From the NCBI RefSeq assembly GCF_964275005.1, contig NC_092695.1, positions 7,221,832-7,285,831 on the forward strand: DNA of 64,000 nucleotides, read 5' to 3'. This document shows positions 12,801 to 27,800 of this stretch, one piece after another. The stretch comes from Diadema setosum (lineage: Eukaryota; Echinodermata; Echinoidea; Diadematoida; Diadematidae). The notes beneath the pieces were generated by a model that saw nothing but the letters and a program-made list of their open reading frames with translations, searched no databases and was not told the origin of the DNA. Positions within the stretch are counted from its first letter, which is position 1. Every line of letters starts with the position of its first letter. Position numbers and translations under genes: made by a program.

Positions 12801-15800
12801 TTACAGGTATACACATTCAAGACTCTGCGAATGTATTTGACTGGTTCATATCTAATAGAGAATGATTTGTATAATTTTAGCAAAGATTGTTCTTTGAAAA
12901 AATGGTACAGGGCGTTTGCCTGACCTAGCAATTTGATCTGGATAACCACCACGCATCAGGCAACACAACCCACCTGACAGATTCATATTGCTTGATGGTC
13001 AGCAACGTATCCTCCATTGTCTTGTTGCACAACGTGCTGACGCTGGACGTGAAGAAGTTGAGGGCGCTCAGCAGGGTCTCGCCGTTGCTGCAGAGCGACT
13101 TCTGCGTCTCGGCGTTGTAGGAGAACTCCTCCTGCAGCTCGGCCGACTTCTGCGCCAGCTCTCCGAAGGCGTCGCCCAGCGAGCGCTGCGTCTGGACGAC
13201 CAGGTAGAACTGGTTGGTCAGTGCCCTCGTCAGCTTCAGGATGTGGGCGTACTTGCGCTGCGTGTCGCGCAGGACCTCGATCTGTGCCTCCAGCTGAAGG
13301 TCGACGGTCCGCGAAGCTTTGCCAAGTTTCTCCTGATGAGGATAAGAATTGATGCACAGAAAAAGCAATGCCACAATTACATCCAATCACTTCCATTCCA
13401 TGCCCGAATAAAAAGATACAGGCAAAACAAAAACAAGTAACACAGAATTTGCTTATCAAATTATTCTACGTGGGGGGTTTATGTACCATTGGGAAAAAAG
13501 AAACAGAGTCATATGGAAAATTATCTTTCCCATAAGAGCCTACAAATTTAGTAAAGTTAAGGCATGATAATAAGAAAAGTATGCCAGTCTGTAAGTCTAC
13601 AACCTAAACTGATAATAATAATCTATGACATCTGTGAAAAGAAAAATCCGCCTTGTCACCAGTGAATGAAAAACACAATGGCTTAATATGAATCGAAGTC
13701 CAACACTGTATCACGAGAAAAAAAGTCTGCAAAACTAATCGCCCCAATGCCTGTATGTTACAGCCAAATCCCCCATTCTCCTGGCCTGTCGAAATGACCA
13801 TACCTGCATCATCTGCTTGGTGCATTTGTATGTTGAGATGCTCCAATTCTTGAAGCTGTCGAGGCGTGCCTTGGCCACCGCCGTCGTTGTCGCCTGGTCC
13901 CCCCGACCGCCACCCATCGCCATGGGGTTGCTGTACCCGCTCCCCGTGGGGCTAACGTCGCTGGGAGACTGCTGTGCTGGTATCGGTGATGCTGTGGGGA
14001 TGCATGATGAAAAGTATGAATGACCAAACAAGGTAATATCGTGTTCAAATCTTATCTTGAATAACACAGTGTCCCCATTACAGATACTAATTAAAGAAAG
14101 GCCACCGCTGCACTAGTTTTGAAAAAACAAAAAACAAAACAATGATAAGATCATGCAGTCATTGCTTAGTGGTCTCTCTTAAAAATCATGTCACCCTGCC
14201 AGTCTTGATGAACATCAATGTGGCAAAGACTACATTCACAATCATAAGTAAATAGAAAGCGGACTACAAGATTACTTTCTTGTGAAGATAACTTCAACTT
14301 ACCTCAAACGTTTTGGTTTATAATGCATTTCAGTTGGACTTGTTGTTTATAATGCATTTCAGTTGGAATGCATTTCATTAAGACACAAGCTTTGCTGATC
14401 AATGTTTTGCTGATTGCATGAGAAACATTTTTGGCACAACACAAACTTTAGCTGAATCTCACAAAAATTACTATGTAATCAAGCAACAGCAACTCTCTAC
14501 AGATAGTCCAAAACAATATGTAAATTGCTTCATCCTGATATTCACAATTTTCCCAACATGAATGTTTGCATGATTTATTTAATTTTTTACACAGCTTTTC
14601 TGGATTAATTTCTTTCATTCTACTGCCCATTTTTTGCCTCTATATTTCTCCCATGCCTAAAATTACAGCTGAAATATTTTGAAGCAAATGACGGTCCAGG
14701 ACTTCATCAGTGATACTCAAACATGAATGCAGTATTCTGAGAAAACCAAAGACCTCTGACTGACTGATTGCATTAAATACAATATGAAGCAATACATCAG
14801 AAATATCTGTCACAATAGATTCAACTGCCACTGACGGTCATAACATTATACTATATTAAATGGGTTAGTCAGATACCGGTTAGTGATTGGCTAAACACAG
14901 TCATGTGATGGAGGCACATTGGTTATGTTCGCCCATGGGTAGAACATTTTTGTAATGTTCTCCCATGGGAAAACATTTTCACGTAACAACTGGCAAATGA
15001 TACCAAACAACTGAACGATCATATTTTTCACGCAATCAATAGGATAAATTTGCCTATTCCATACAATGTGAAAAAGCAGATGACCGATTATTGTAATGTG
15101 TACAAAAGTGTGATTTGAAGGACCCGCGCACAGTAAATTTGGCTCTGCGCGAGTGATCGAGTGCGTTGTGCTGGTGGTTGACGTTGCGAACATGGCTTGA
15201 TATTTGACTAACCCATATAATATAACAGATGATGACTTTTGCTGTTGGGAACATGTACCAAACGTTCCACCCTCAAGGTTTGAAATGCTATTTTGGGAGG
15301 CTATAAGTCCCTCCACTTCGTCTCGGAACTTATAACCTCCCTCAGTAGCATTTCAAACCCTTCGGGTGGAACATTCGGTATGTTCCCTCCTCCGCCAGTC
15401 ATCATCTATATAACGTAGCAAAAATAGCATCTCGTGAGAAACAGGGTTAAACATGTACATGATAGGTAGTCACAAACACATGAATAGACACAATATCAGT
15501 ACTCAGTCTACAAGCTACAAACTCACAGGGGACATAAACAGACAAATACAATGGTGCACAGAAAAAAAAAAGAAGCCTAGAGTTTGTTTCAAAGACTACT
15601 AATATGTTTAAGTCATATAGACATAGAGAGCATACGCAATGAAAACCAAACAAGAAGAGGTATGGTACAAAAAAAAAAGGTGCTGGTACGTCTGCTTGAA
15701 GATTGATTATAACTATTAACATCTCTAAATGAAGAAGGACTACAAGTATTCCAAACCCTTGAAGTTTACTCCCCAACACTACATCTACACTGTGGAAAAT

Positions 15801-18800
15801 CTCCATTTATACATCTGCTTTAGAAGCAGAAGGTTGCAAGTTCAATTTCTCCCTGTGGGCCTACATTCCTTTCAGAGACAATCACAGTATCGTATCGGAA
15901 TATATTAACTTTATTCCACGACACCATTCTCTCCCCGAAGCACTATCGATTTCGTGGAACTTGAATCTGCTGGGACAGGCAAAAAAAGGCAAAACAGCTT
16001 TGACTTGCAATATTCATTTCACATATATGTACTGCACAAGGTTGGATCTATTTCCTAGGCATTCAAAGACTTGTATGATACAAACAGGTACATCGACCTA
16101 GCTGAGGACTCGATTGGCCTTTCACAAGGCTGTTTATATCAGGTGGGTTGCATCGTAATTAATAGAGATCATTGCACAAGGTTTGAATGGTTTTATTTCT
16201 CTGCAGTTTCTGGCTGTCAAAGGCAAAAGTGACTAATCCCCCCCCCCATACACACACAAAGACTCACACACACACACACAAACAAACACACACACAAATA
16301 TATACTTAAATACTAAACTATATAGAATGCATATTATGTACGATATATATCTGTGTAACATACACAAGTTGTACAGTGCATCAGTACATGTATGTCACGT
16401 TCTTGCTATTCAATGTCAAAAAGTCATGGCTGTTTTCAATCAATTTGGAAAGGTGTGCCTTCAGTGAAAAGGAATCATAAAGAGCAATTAGCTAAGGCTT
16501 ACATATATTCATCCTCACTATGACACACAGAACACAGAGGATTGTATGTGTGTTTGTGTGTGTGTGCGTATGTAATGTTCTCAAATCTCATAACAATGCT
16601 ATCTGATCCTTTTTTTAAAAAGTGCTACATTGATTTCAAGGGTCTCTGTTACATGAAGGAAACATAATTGTAGTGTATTCAAGTTCCCTGATGCTCTGCT
16701 CTAGCTGCCTCAGGCAACAACGTGATAACAGTCCTAGAATGATCCTGGTTCTCCTACACTCGACAAGCATCACCCTATCACCTTTCAAGGAAAGCCGGAG
16801 GAAATACAGTATCAAAGCTCGCATTTTTTTTTTCTATTATCAGATACCATACAAGTACTATTTGATTAGTATGGTAGTTGTTTAACACATTGACACTGTA
16901 CATTGAAACCAACACCCCTCTATAGCATTACACGTAAAGAACAAAATTGCAGGCAAGGGACCACGTGCAATGGTTTTCGATTCAAATTGAAATAAAACCC
17001 TGATAATAAACAGCAAAAAAATGATACCATAAATCATACATTTGGAAATGCATTACCTGCACTTTTGCATAAAGTTGGAAATGCATTACGTGCACTTTTA
17101 CTGTATTGCCTATAGAGGAAAGGGGTGTCGGTTTCAAAGTGCAGCACACTAGAGTGTGGAAAATTAACACCACACATTCAAAGCTGCTTTATAAGAGCAT
17201 GTGACTCAAATCATATTTTCAATATGCGCTTGTGAATTCAGAGCATTTTCTCCACAAGCGTGAGTAAAATTTCAGGCATATTGTGAGATACTACAGTTTC
17301 TATTGATAAAAAATGTTAGGGTGTCACTGTGCAAGACATTCAACCATACCATGCTTCGGGCAATCTATTAATTTGTAATTCTGGGGAAACTGGAAGGGTA
17401 TGCCAAGAAGAAAAGAATTAGAAAAGAAGAGATGGAAAAAAGATTATCAAAAAGCTTTTTTTATTTGAGGGGTGGGGAAATGTAGGGCCTTGCAAATGCA
17501 ACCATAATGCCACAGGCAATTTTGTGTCATTCTTCCCTTGCTCTCCAGCAACAAATCAAAGAATATTTCAATCATTCCTGAAGTCCAAATATGGCAAACT
17601 TTCTCACGCACACAAGCTGAATACTTTCTCTTCACTTCAAACATCCTATTGGTATTACAAAAGAAGCTCTCCCCTTCTCCTCTCCCCCCCCCCCCCCACC
17701 GCCCCTCTGCAGATTATATACCGCCCTCGTTTATGATTGCATATCAATGTTTTATGAACCACAATCAACAGACATTGATTGATGTTGTGTGAAGGGACAG
17801 CTGCTATTCTAAGAGGCACACTTCTCACCTAAAAATATTCAACAAAGACCAACACAATTGTAGTTGAGTAGCCAACATGTGTATTTCATAAATATTTGGG
17901 CAGCAGCAAGTAAAATGTCATGTGCCTAATGCAGCATAATCTACATTCTGCAGCTAGTCCTGTAGCAATTCTCCACAACACATTACGAAAGGAAAGAGTG
18001 TGAAGTATCCAAACTGTAATGGAAAGCCTTTCCAGATTGACAAAAGAACTGATTCATCAATGTGTTCTGAAACACATTTTATTGTTAATCATTAAGTTTT
18101 ATCAAGTCTGAAAGCACGTTCAAACTATGTTTCTCCAAAACCTGTTTCTCAAGCCACATTTAGGTCACCTGTGCTCTGGGAGTATTTTGCAATCAAGTTT
18201 TGCTCGATTCCGAGAGTACAATATTTGGTTGTTGTTGCTTTGGTTCATCTGAAGGTAGTAGAGCAGAGAACCTACCATTAGCAGAACACAATTAGATACA
18301 TACAGATACTGTAAAAGTGGATATTTTTGCATGAGAAATTTTGTGCGCTTGGCTGTGCTTTTAATTCCGCAGAATCAAGACTACTGGAATATATAGCAAG
18401 TAAAAATATTTGCATACTTTTATTTTTGTGCTAGTTTCTGGTTGCGTAAAATGTGCGAAAATTTCAACACAACAAAAAATTTCCACCTTTAGGCAGGGCT
18501 GCCAACACTGGAAACTAGTTGAGAGTGAGACTCCCATAGGCCAATGCTATAATTTAGGAGTCAAAATGAGTGAGATCAATAGAAATGCATGCAAATGAAA
18601 TAAAGTTTTAGCATGAGAAAGGACCAAAATGCGTGAGTCTCACGCTCAATGCGTGAGAGTTGGCAGCCCTGCTTTAAGATACAGTGTATGTTTTCCATCA
18701 GTACACAGGCTACCAATATATCTTTGATATTTTTAAACACATAAGCTGTATGCACCTTGCATGTTTCCCACCAGAACACGTCTACCAATGTAGGCCCTAA

Positions 18801-21800
18801 ACGAAGAAACATACCGGCACACAAGCCCACCCCGCACGTACAATGTAAGACACACAAGCAGATTTGTACACATAGATGTACATGTATGTATGTATGTATG
18901 TATGTAGACTTGTGTTATAGAATCATACTGCAGTATGATTATCAAAATCAAAATGATCACATCCAACATACAGGTACTTTCGGTTAACTGTGTCTGGTTC
19001 AGACCTGCAGTCGTTCTACACATATGCATTTGGGAGTGAGTACAGCACTTCCATGTTTCGTGTATATGTGTGTGTGAGACACATGTGTGAACTAGTTGTA
19101 GTTAAAGGTCAAGTACCACAAATACACAGGCGATTAAAGGCATCTCGGCAGCAGGGCTGACGACATTCACACACACACTCTCACACCAATCAGCGAGATT
19201 CCCCAGAGCATTATGGGCAATACCCATGGTTTAGGCCCTACATGCATTTCAATGGGTAAATGTAATTCGTAAATCAGGGAGGATGATTTTATATTCTCTT
19301 GACAGGACATGAAGGGATATTTAATCTTTCTGGAAGAACCCTGCAGAATCTTTCAGAAGTCACACTGATATCCATTCAGTTTTATGTAAGCCACTATCTA
19401 CACTGAATTGTTTCATTGCATACCAAAGAGAAATTACAATAAACATTTATTTTCCTTGTGATTTTACTTTGGAGTTTTCAACCATCAAAAGGGGATAATC
19501 CTGTTTCTTTAGAATATTTGGTATCAGAAAATAATGAATCTGCAAGAGTCATATCTATAACTACAAGCACTGTTCTTTAATACGCAAAACAAAAAATAGA
19601 CAAATGACTATCCAATAAGATGGAAAAAAGTCTGCCAAGATTTTTCCGTACTGCTGCTGCTGCTTTTACAGGATATTTTGCCTCTGAGAAAAAGATGTTT
19701 TGCATAAAATCTGGAAATAAAAAAAAAAAAGGTGCAGATTTGGTGGAGAATGAATGTCAAATGGCTAACTATCATCTCAAATGGTGACTTTGAAAGAGAA
19801 CTCTAGATCATGTGTGTACATGAAAAATTTCTAATTTGTGCATTTGTATTAAAAAAAAAACAACAACAAAAGAAGCAAGTTGGACATTAAAGAATGAAGT
19901 GAACTTTACTCAATAAATGATAGAAGTAATTTTTTTTTTTACTACTGCAGCCAGCACAAAATATCCTTTTATCCATTAAGACTACAAGTTTAGAGAAACA
20001 GTCTTTTATTTTTTGTTTTTAAGTTGCCATTTCCTCACACCTTTTCAGATCTCGTGTCAGTCAGGATGCTAAAGTAAACTTCATCCATGAAGCATGGGTA
20101 AACATGACAGATTAAAACACTCGCAGGCAATATGCAAATAAAGTGACGTTTATGTTCTCACAGGCATGGCGATTATAGTTTGCATTGCTTGCATGCTGAC
20201 GTACTGATGACATCCTGTTAGTAAACTCTGCATTTTTTTTTTCCTGACACTTCAAGTAGCAATCTTATACACCATACAATGTTTTTGTCTACATCAAGAA
20301 ATTGCAATCATGGATTATATGATTGTCATGGGTTAGAATTTCCTGTTGCTAAAGCAATACACAATCAACAAAAATATTTTACTTCAGAATTCCATATCAC
20401 AGGGGACATACAATTGTAGATACTACAGAGTTCACTTTCTATTCTGTAAACTGTGTCATCGATTTGCCTCACATATGACAATAAAAACTAAATCATATAC
20501 GTGTAGTCATTATCCAGATAAACATGTATAATGAATACAGGCTTTGGCAATACACATCATCATACTACGTAGCAAAACATGTTAAATATAGATCTCAGGG
20601 TAGTTTCACTTCTATTGGTAAATCTGTAGAATGTCTCTCAAATTGGAAAACACACACACACACACACACAAACGAAGACAGACAAAAATCCAAAATTGAC
20701 ATTCAAATACCTCTTCTCTATACAAGACCAAGGAGGTGTGTGTGATACCTCCTTGGTATGATCCAAACAAGTTCATAAATTGTCTGCATGCAGAACACGT
20801 CGGAATGCCTCTCGTGGTACATGAGCGTACATTTACACATCTGTGCACATTAAAGGGCGTCGGCCCCTACTAACAAAGCATTACGAGCGACCACAAAGGG
20901 AGGAAATATCCTCGTGGTGTGGCTTTGACCTGACTAATGTGAAATTACAACATCGCAACATCTGGTAGCATTTGGAAGTTGCTACATGGGAGGGCTATAG
21001 CGACAATATGCTATGGTTGGTCTGTTGAGGCAATGGTGTTGGTAGGCCTGGTGTTGCAGAGGTTCATACCTGTGCCCAACAGGAAAATTTGAATTCATCC
21101 TTCCACTGTTTCTCCAAAATAAGTAACCATAACATGTGTGACATCACACTTTGTTTTGGGTATTTCATTAACAAATAAGAAGGCTGGATATGACACAAGG
21201 ACTGCCAAAACTACTAATTAAAGGGCAGCAGTTTGATTTGGAGTTGGGCATAGGATACTCCGAATCTTCAGGCATCTGGAGTCAAAATCTTGTTGAATAA
21301 GGACAGGTCAAGTTGAAGTACATTGTAAGCTGCAACCTTCAAAAAGGTGTTTTACCTTAACCCTAGCCAGGCCAGGCTTTTTTGGCTGTTCTGTGGCCGG
21401 GAGGGGGTTTGAATCAAGAATTCATTTTTTTTTTTTTGCCCCACACAAGATGACAAAATACTGTGCTGCATGAGAACCTGAGGTCCACATTTGGTAAATT
21501 TAGTATTAAATGATAAATAAGACTTAAGGCTCAAAAGTCATGAAAGGCCATGGTGAAACCTTTTACTGTTTTAAAATCATCACAAAAAAAACAAAAAAAC
21601 AAAATCATGGGGGGGGGGGAGGGTTGAAACCTAACCCCAGCAGGCAGTTTTTAGGGTTAAAGACCAGGTGGCGTGGGGAAACATGGCTGGCCCGGTTGTA
21701 TCGATCTTCAATTGCTGCCCACATTACACTGGAAATCAAATTATACCACCCATCAGCCACATGTCAGCGAATATGTGCACTGAAGTGCATGCTCACTGGT

Positions 21801-24800
21801 AATCAGCAAAGATTTTTCAGCTGTGTGTGTACTTACACCAAGATCAGTGATAAAGCTACACACAGTTCATTACGGGGATTCTCGAATATATCCAAGCCAG
21901 GCCAGCCTTCCTACTCCATGAATCCCCACACTATCGGGTCTTTAAAGGGCAGGAGTTTGATTCAGAATTTGGCACAGGATACTCAGATTCATCAGGCATC
22001 TGGAGTCAAAATGTTGTGGATTTTAATGAGAGGACATGCCAAAGTGAGCTGCAACCTTTAAGGAGGTGTTTTACCTTAAGCTGGGAGGCAATCAGCAGAA
22101 ACTGCACCATTACACCTCTACAACACCTACACACCACATCAAGCCATCCCACCATATTTGCTCATCTGCCAAATATGATTCCGTGAGACCCCCTCCCCTT
22201 CTTTAGCCATTACCATCACAGCAGCTACATGTAGCCTTGCTTTCAGGCTCCTGGCTGATTTTTCTTCCACTCTCTTGCTAACATACTTTGAGAAGGTATG
22301 AAGTCTTCCATAATACAAGCATGATAAATCATGGTCAGTGAAAATTAAGTGGAACATTTAGGGGAACATTTTTCAGGGTAAGGGGGATGCAGGACTTGGG
22401 GGGGGGGGGGGGGGGGTGTCAATGGTTACATCCCCCACAGGAATTTAACCCATTTATATACAAGTATAGTTTCAATAGTCTTACCCCCCATTCAGACTAG
22501 AGAGTTCTCATATGGATATATGACGTATGGATAAAGGACGTTTTTATGTGTCTTAATGCTCTAATATTGAAACGTCGTATTAATATACGTCGTATATATC
22601 GAAATGATGATTTGAGCGTCATTTCAAATTATTATCCTATATCCATACGACGTATCGTGTCTGAACGCTCTCATATCCATGCGTCGTGTGAGTAGGCAGA
22701 GATTATTCGCAGCGTGCGCCGAGCTCACGTATCCGCGGTGCGGACTTATAACGGGCGGTCGACAGATTGATTGTGACGTAATAATGATTTGGCGCAAACA
22801 AGCAAACTACCGGATAAATCCAAGGCAGAGTATTAACACTACGCGCAAAGCCTGCATAAATTACATACTGCGCATAGAGGAGAATCACATCTACTCAAGA
22901 AATATCCCTTGTGCGCTAGGTCTGAATGCTCTGATACGATTAACGTATATTCACCGGGTGCTGTGTCTGAATGCTCTCATATCGAAACGTTGTATATCCA
23001 TAGATACATCGTATGAATATACGAAACTCGGTGTGTCTGAAAGCGCCATTACGCCTGCAGCATGATTACCTCTTATACTTTCATCGGGGTGAAACTGTCT
23101 TCTAGTTCCTCAAATTGGTATTTGATCATACTGGAGGTCAAGGTTGCTGTGTATCGATTTGTTAATAATCATCACAAACATAAAGCACTCATCAAAATGT
23201 CGAAAGCATACATGTAAGCTGTGAGAAGTATATGTTTTGTACTCAATGTAAATAAAACCAGCTCACAGTTATAATAGCAATAGTCTGCAATGGTCTATGG
23301 AACCACAGACTTTTCAAAAGCATGGATCATTTGGTCTGTTATAGGAGCAGTTGAAAATAGTAAAGCAGAAAATGATAATCTATGATTTCTAAGTGCTGTG
23401 AGAATGGCATTCGTTGATTTGAAAAGAATACACATTCACCTGCACCTGGTGAACAATTATATGACAGTTTTCAGGAAGACCTAGATCCAATTTTCAAATA
23501 CTAACGAGGATGGTCTGTTTGCAACAGCTGCAAATCTGCTTGCACCTATATGTTGTTAGAAGGTGTGTACATGCATCACTGAGCTGAAATTTGGTAATCG
23601 TCGCTCCCTCAGACCACATGGAAAGCGGCTGAGAGGGGCAAAACTGTCAAGGTTTGTCAAACTGTAAGCACAGTTTGCACTGCATTCCACTTCTGGAGCA
23701 CTCTAAACATTGGTGACCATAATATGCAGAGCTTAGGACATCCAGGAGCGCTCCTGAGCCTAGGCTCGAGAGGGCATAACTTTAGAGCACTCCGAGTCCC
23801 TACTGTCTGTTCATAATGACTACAAAGCTCAGAGCGATTCAGGAGCATTCCTGGAGCACTCTAAATGCCCTGTATAAATGGGGTCTGAGCACATAACCTT
23901 TGAAAATTCATGGGTGTTCTGATTTTTTTTTTCCTCATTTTTTTTTTTTTCGATGAGCAAAAAAAAAAGAAAAAAAAAGGGGGTGCTGCGCTAGCTGCAA
24001 CCCATCCAGTTCCACTGCCCCTGATAGTCATGTCAGGGTGTTGAGAACAGGGCCTTGGTCCATTATGAATTCTATTTGACATCAAACATCCAATCACTAT
24101 CTAGCATTTGGGACCAAAGTATCAAAATTCAATCATTCAATCATTTACATTTTACTTCACAATTCATAAAGGTCTTTTTAATGCAGTAAGACAGACTACA
24201 GAATGCAACACAGCATTCAACTGTCAAAACCTGCAGAATCCTAATGTAATTTGTACCAATTTTGCAAAAAAAACAACAACAACAAAAAAAAAAAACAACC
24301 CACCCTCATTGTTAATTTCTTGCTTTCATTTTACATTTAGAATTCTCAGAATGAAATTCTATATCAGGGCAAAATCTCCCTTAATAATTGTGTGAGCACA
24401 TCACTCTTCTATGATTTTCACTCCTATTTGCAAAAATGTAAGAATTCAATACCTTCTGAGGCCGAGTCATGAAATTGGACTGAAAAATTGCAGTATGAAA
24501 TTTCCACTCACTTGAGAGAGCCACACAAAGGTACTGGTAGGCGTTTCTCGTCTTTCATTTTTAATACACAAATGTTCGTAGACTCTTTTGCTAATAACAC
24601 AACTGTGCTTGGGTCACATTGCCTACGTTGTATATGCCTACGTGTTGGACTTACTGTATACTAGGAGAGAACAGTTCTTCACCTTTCTCCAGTACTATGA
24701 TCTTAGCTTGTCTCAAAGAAAAAAAAAATCAAATTTTTTACTATATTTGAAAAAAATAAAGGAAGAATTCACAGTATCTGTGCTTGCTGGATTGAAAGGT

Positions 24801-27800
24801 GACTTGGCTGGTGTGTTACTGTATATTGCTGCATTCTGCAACTTATTTTGTAGCTTTGTTTGTTAAATCACAAACAAAAGCAAAGCTGCGCACTAGTTAC
24901 CAAAGGGTACTTTCCATTCTGGCAAGGTTGGTTGTTTGGACAGCACATTTCTAACACAATTAGGCCGGGTTGGGTGGGGGGGGGGGGGGGGGAGATTTTG
25001 CTAGACAGCATGTTTACATATGCACAAATGTCATAACTGGTATTACACTTTACGCTGATGCACATTTTGCATAAGATAATTTGCACTGCCTACACGTGTA
25101 CTACAATGTAGTATCCCTTTGAACTGTGATCCCCCCCCAAAAAAAAGCCTTAAATGATAACTTCAATTGCTTTTCATATTTCCATCTTTATATATTTCAT
25201 ATATGTTCAAAATTACAATGATGATGCTGATGATGCTGCAGTACCCTGCTGGTGGCAAGTTTCACAGATAGTTTGTGAGCTTTTCGAATACACAGCACAC
25301 TTATTGAAGGCAACTGGGGTAATGCTACACATTCAAATTGTTCAATAACCATATCACACGAGGTACAATATACACTCTTGTAAATGAAATGTCCTTGGCA
25401 GTGCATTTAATTATATCACCTGAAAAAAAAAGTATCTAGTTTGTAACTAATGATGCTCCATTTGTTGACTTTTATCAGGTCAGTTCTGTACCCATCTTTA
25501 CACAGAGACTGGGACTCTTTGATTGGATTAAACAGCCTACACTTTGTATGTTAGAACCCACTCCTCGTGCTCCACTCAGGACTGTTAAGCTGAGTACCTA
25601 TCTGAGTGGTATCCAATTACAATCAGTAATGCATTCAAACATTTTAACCCATCGAGGACAAGCTGATTTGCTTTAACACACGTTTCCCCACAGACATCTG
25701 CCTCGGTATACTCACGACTAGTCTTCAATGGGTTAAGTCACTACAAATGTACATGTAGAACAGGGACTTTACCAAGCTAAGCACTAAATACCGGCACTAC
25801 AAAAGGATGCTTCTGCACAAAGTACTGTATACGCCATATATTTCGCGAGTCTAAATTTTCGCGAATCGGGAATTCCCAATGATTTCGCGAGTGATTAAAT
25901 TCGCGATCGTGGAGTCCTGCACTGATCGGAGAAATGTACACCCGTACGTCACATCCACATCGGGATTAGAGTCAATATTTTCGCGTGTTCTTAATTTCGC
26001 GAATAGCACCCGACTCGCGAAATTCGCGAAAATAAAAACCTCCCGAAATATTCAGCGTATACAGTACATTGTACATGAGGTGTCACACAACAGTCGCCCA
26101 TAAATAAGTATCCATTGATATACATGTTACTAGTAAAATAGTAGTATAAAATGTACAAAATTCCATCAAATGAATTATGTGTCTCCTGTTTTATATCAAG
26201 GAGCTTCCTGCTCAACATGAATTACAGTGACTTGTTTCACTTCAGTCCTGGAATCTATAGTGGGGATACGGATTTCCCTGCCCAAACTATGGTGGGGGAT
26301 GATACAATTGTAGTTCCACCCCCAAAAGACTTTGCATGATTGCTGGATTTACAGGTATGCTATCAAAAATAACTAACATCCCTCTAAATGTGAAAGGAAG
26401 CGTGTCCTCTCTTAAATGGAGAAAAAGGAGATATCAACATCAAAATTGATAGATTATGTCATTTACATCAAATTACAGCAGAAATGTTGTGAGTCAGAAA
26501 TGATGACTTTGGAGGGAAAGGTGGTTCAAGATTCTAAACTATTGATCAAAATAATACAATTAATCATATACAAACAAATGGCAGAACTGAGACACTATAT
26601 CATCATCACCTCATCCCATTTGCATAAGTAGCTGTAACTCATACAGTACTCTCCGCCTCAGGTACCTGATTATGCAGACGTACTGTATCATTGATTCATG
26701 AAATTGTCAACATGAAACATTTCATATTTCTCTCATATCATGTCAGATTCTATGAAATATCCACCACTGTTTGTAAACATTTCATACTTTTTATATGGTA
26801 AGCTTTATAAGGTTAAAGTTTGAAATTACTTTTCAATTTTTTGTTGGCCAGCAATATTCCTAATTTCTAATACAATTCTCACATTTAACATTCATATTGT
26901 ATTACTCTATCGCATCAAAACAACAAAGAGTTCGCCCTTCAAAGCATACTGTTAATGACAAAAGATATCACTCCCAGCAAACTGGACAACCAAAGAGAGA
27001 GTTATGACCATTTGTTTGCCATTACATCATCCATACTAACCTCACGGTAATTTAAGTTGGTCACCTCGATCATGCAACGATAGTGTCTTATACAGTATGC
27101 CCAAGATCGAGAAAGGTCTATTTTGTAACAATATTTTCTACTGACACTGCAAATCTACTGCACAGGCCAATATATTTTGCAAGCAACTTGGCAACTATTG
27201 TTTCTAGGAGTGCTATGTGCCTACCTCAGGAAAAAATAAAGAGAGATGCTATTAGCCGCCACACAAAGCAAGTACACTTGTACTTTAGGCATTTATGAAT
27301 CAGCTACACAGAGGACTCCTGACAAGTTTCTTTGAACCATGATACTTCTTCTCCTTGGGGTAATTACATGACTTTCATCTACAAGGATCTGGACTTCAAT
27401 ACTTGCCAAGTCAAGGGTGTGAGGAAATTTACTTCTGCAATACACTGCAGTCTTTTCTCGCAGAACACTAAAAAATTGAAAGTGCCATTTTCCACACATG
27501 TATAACAAACAACAAGTTGTATTATCATGTCTGTTCATTACTTGCAGCATTCATGTATCACATAAGTGAACAGTTCATGACATGAAAGCCACCACACCAG
27601 ATCAAGCTGCTAAATTTTTATTAATTTTTTTTTAATGCAAGGATGGCTGCCTATAATCATGCATGAAGAAATATTTGGATATAAAAGAAAGTAAATACAG
27701 AGTGTATCTTTGATATATATTTCAAAATCTATCCCACACTACCCACACTATAGTTCAGTGTGATATGACAGAAAGGTTGGCTATCTGATTGGCTATCTTT

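Noticed and set aside
12983..13459. Long antisense and alternative frames over arfaptin exon 3
   Set aside because: They are shadows of a GC-rich exon; only the frame with the BAR-domain sequence has homology and good splice borders.
22679..23065. 128-residue frame in the CpG-rich repeat
   Set aside because: It contains the reiterated element motifs and no recognisable domain.
24588..24866. Hydrophobic 92-residue plus-strand frame in arfaptin intron 1
   Set aside because: Low-complexity, with no known domain, no splice context and no repeat-independent support.
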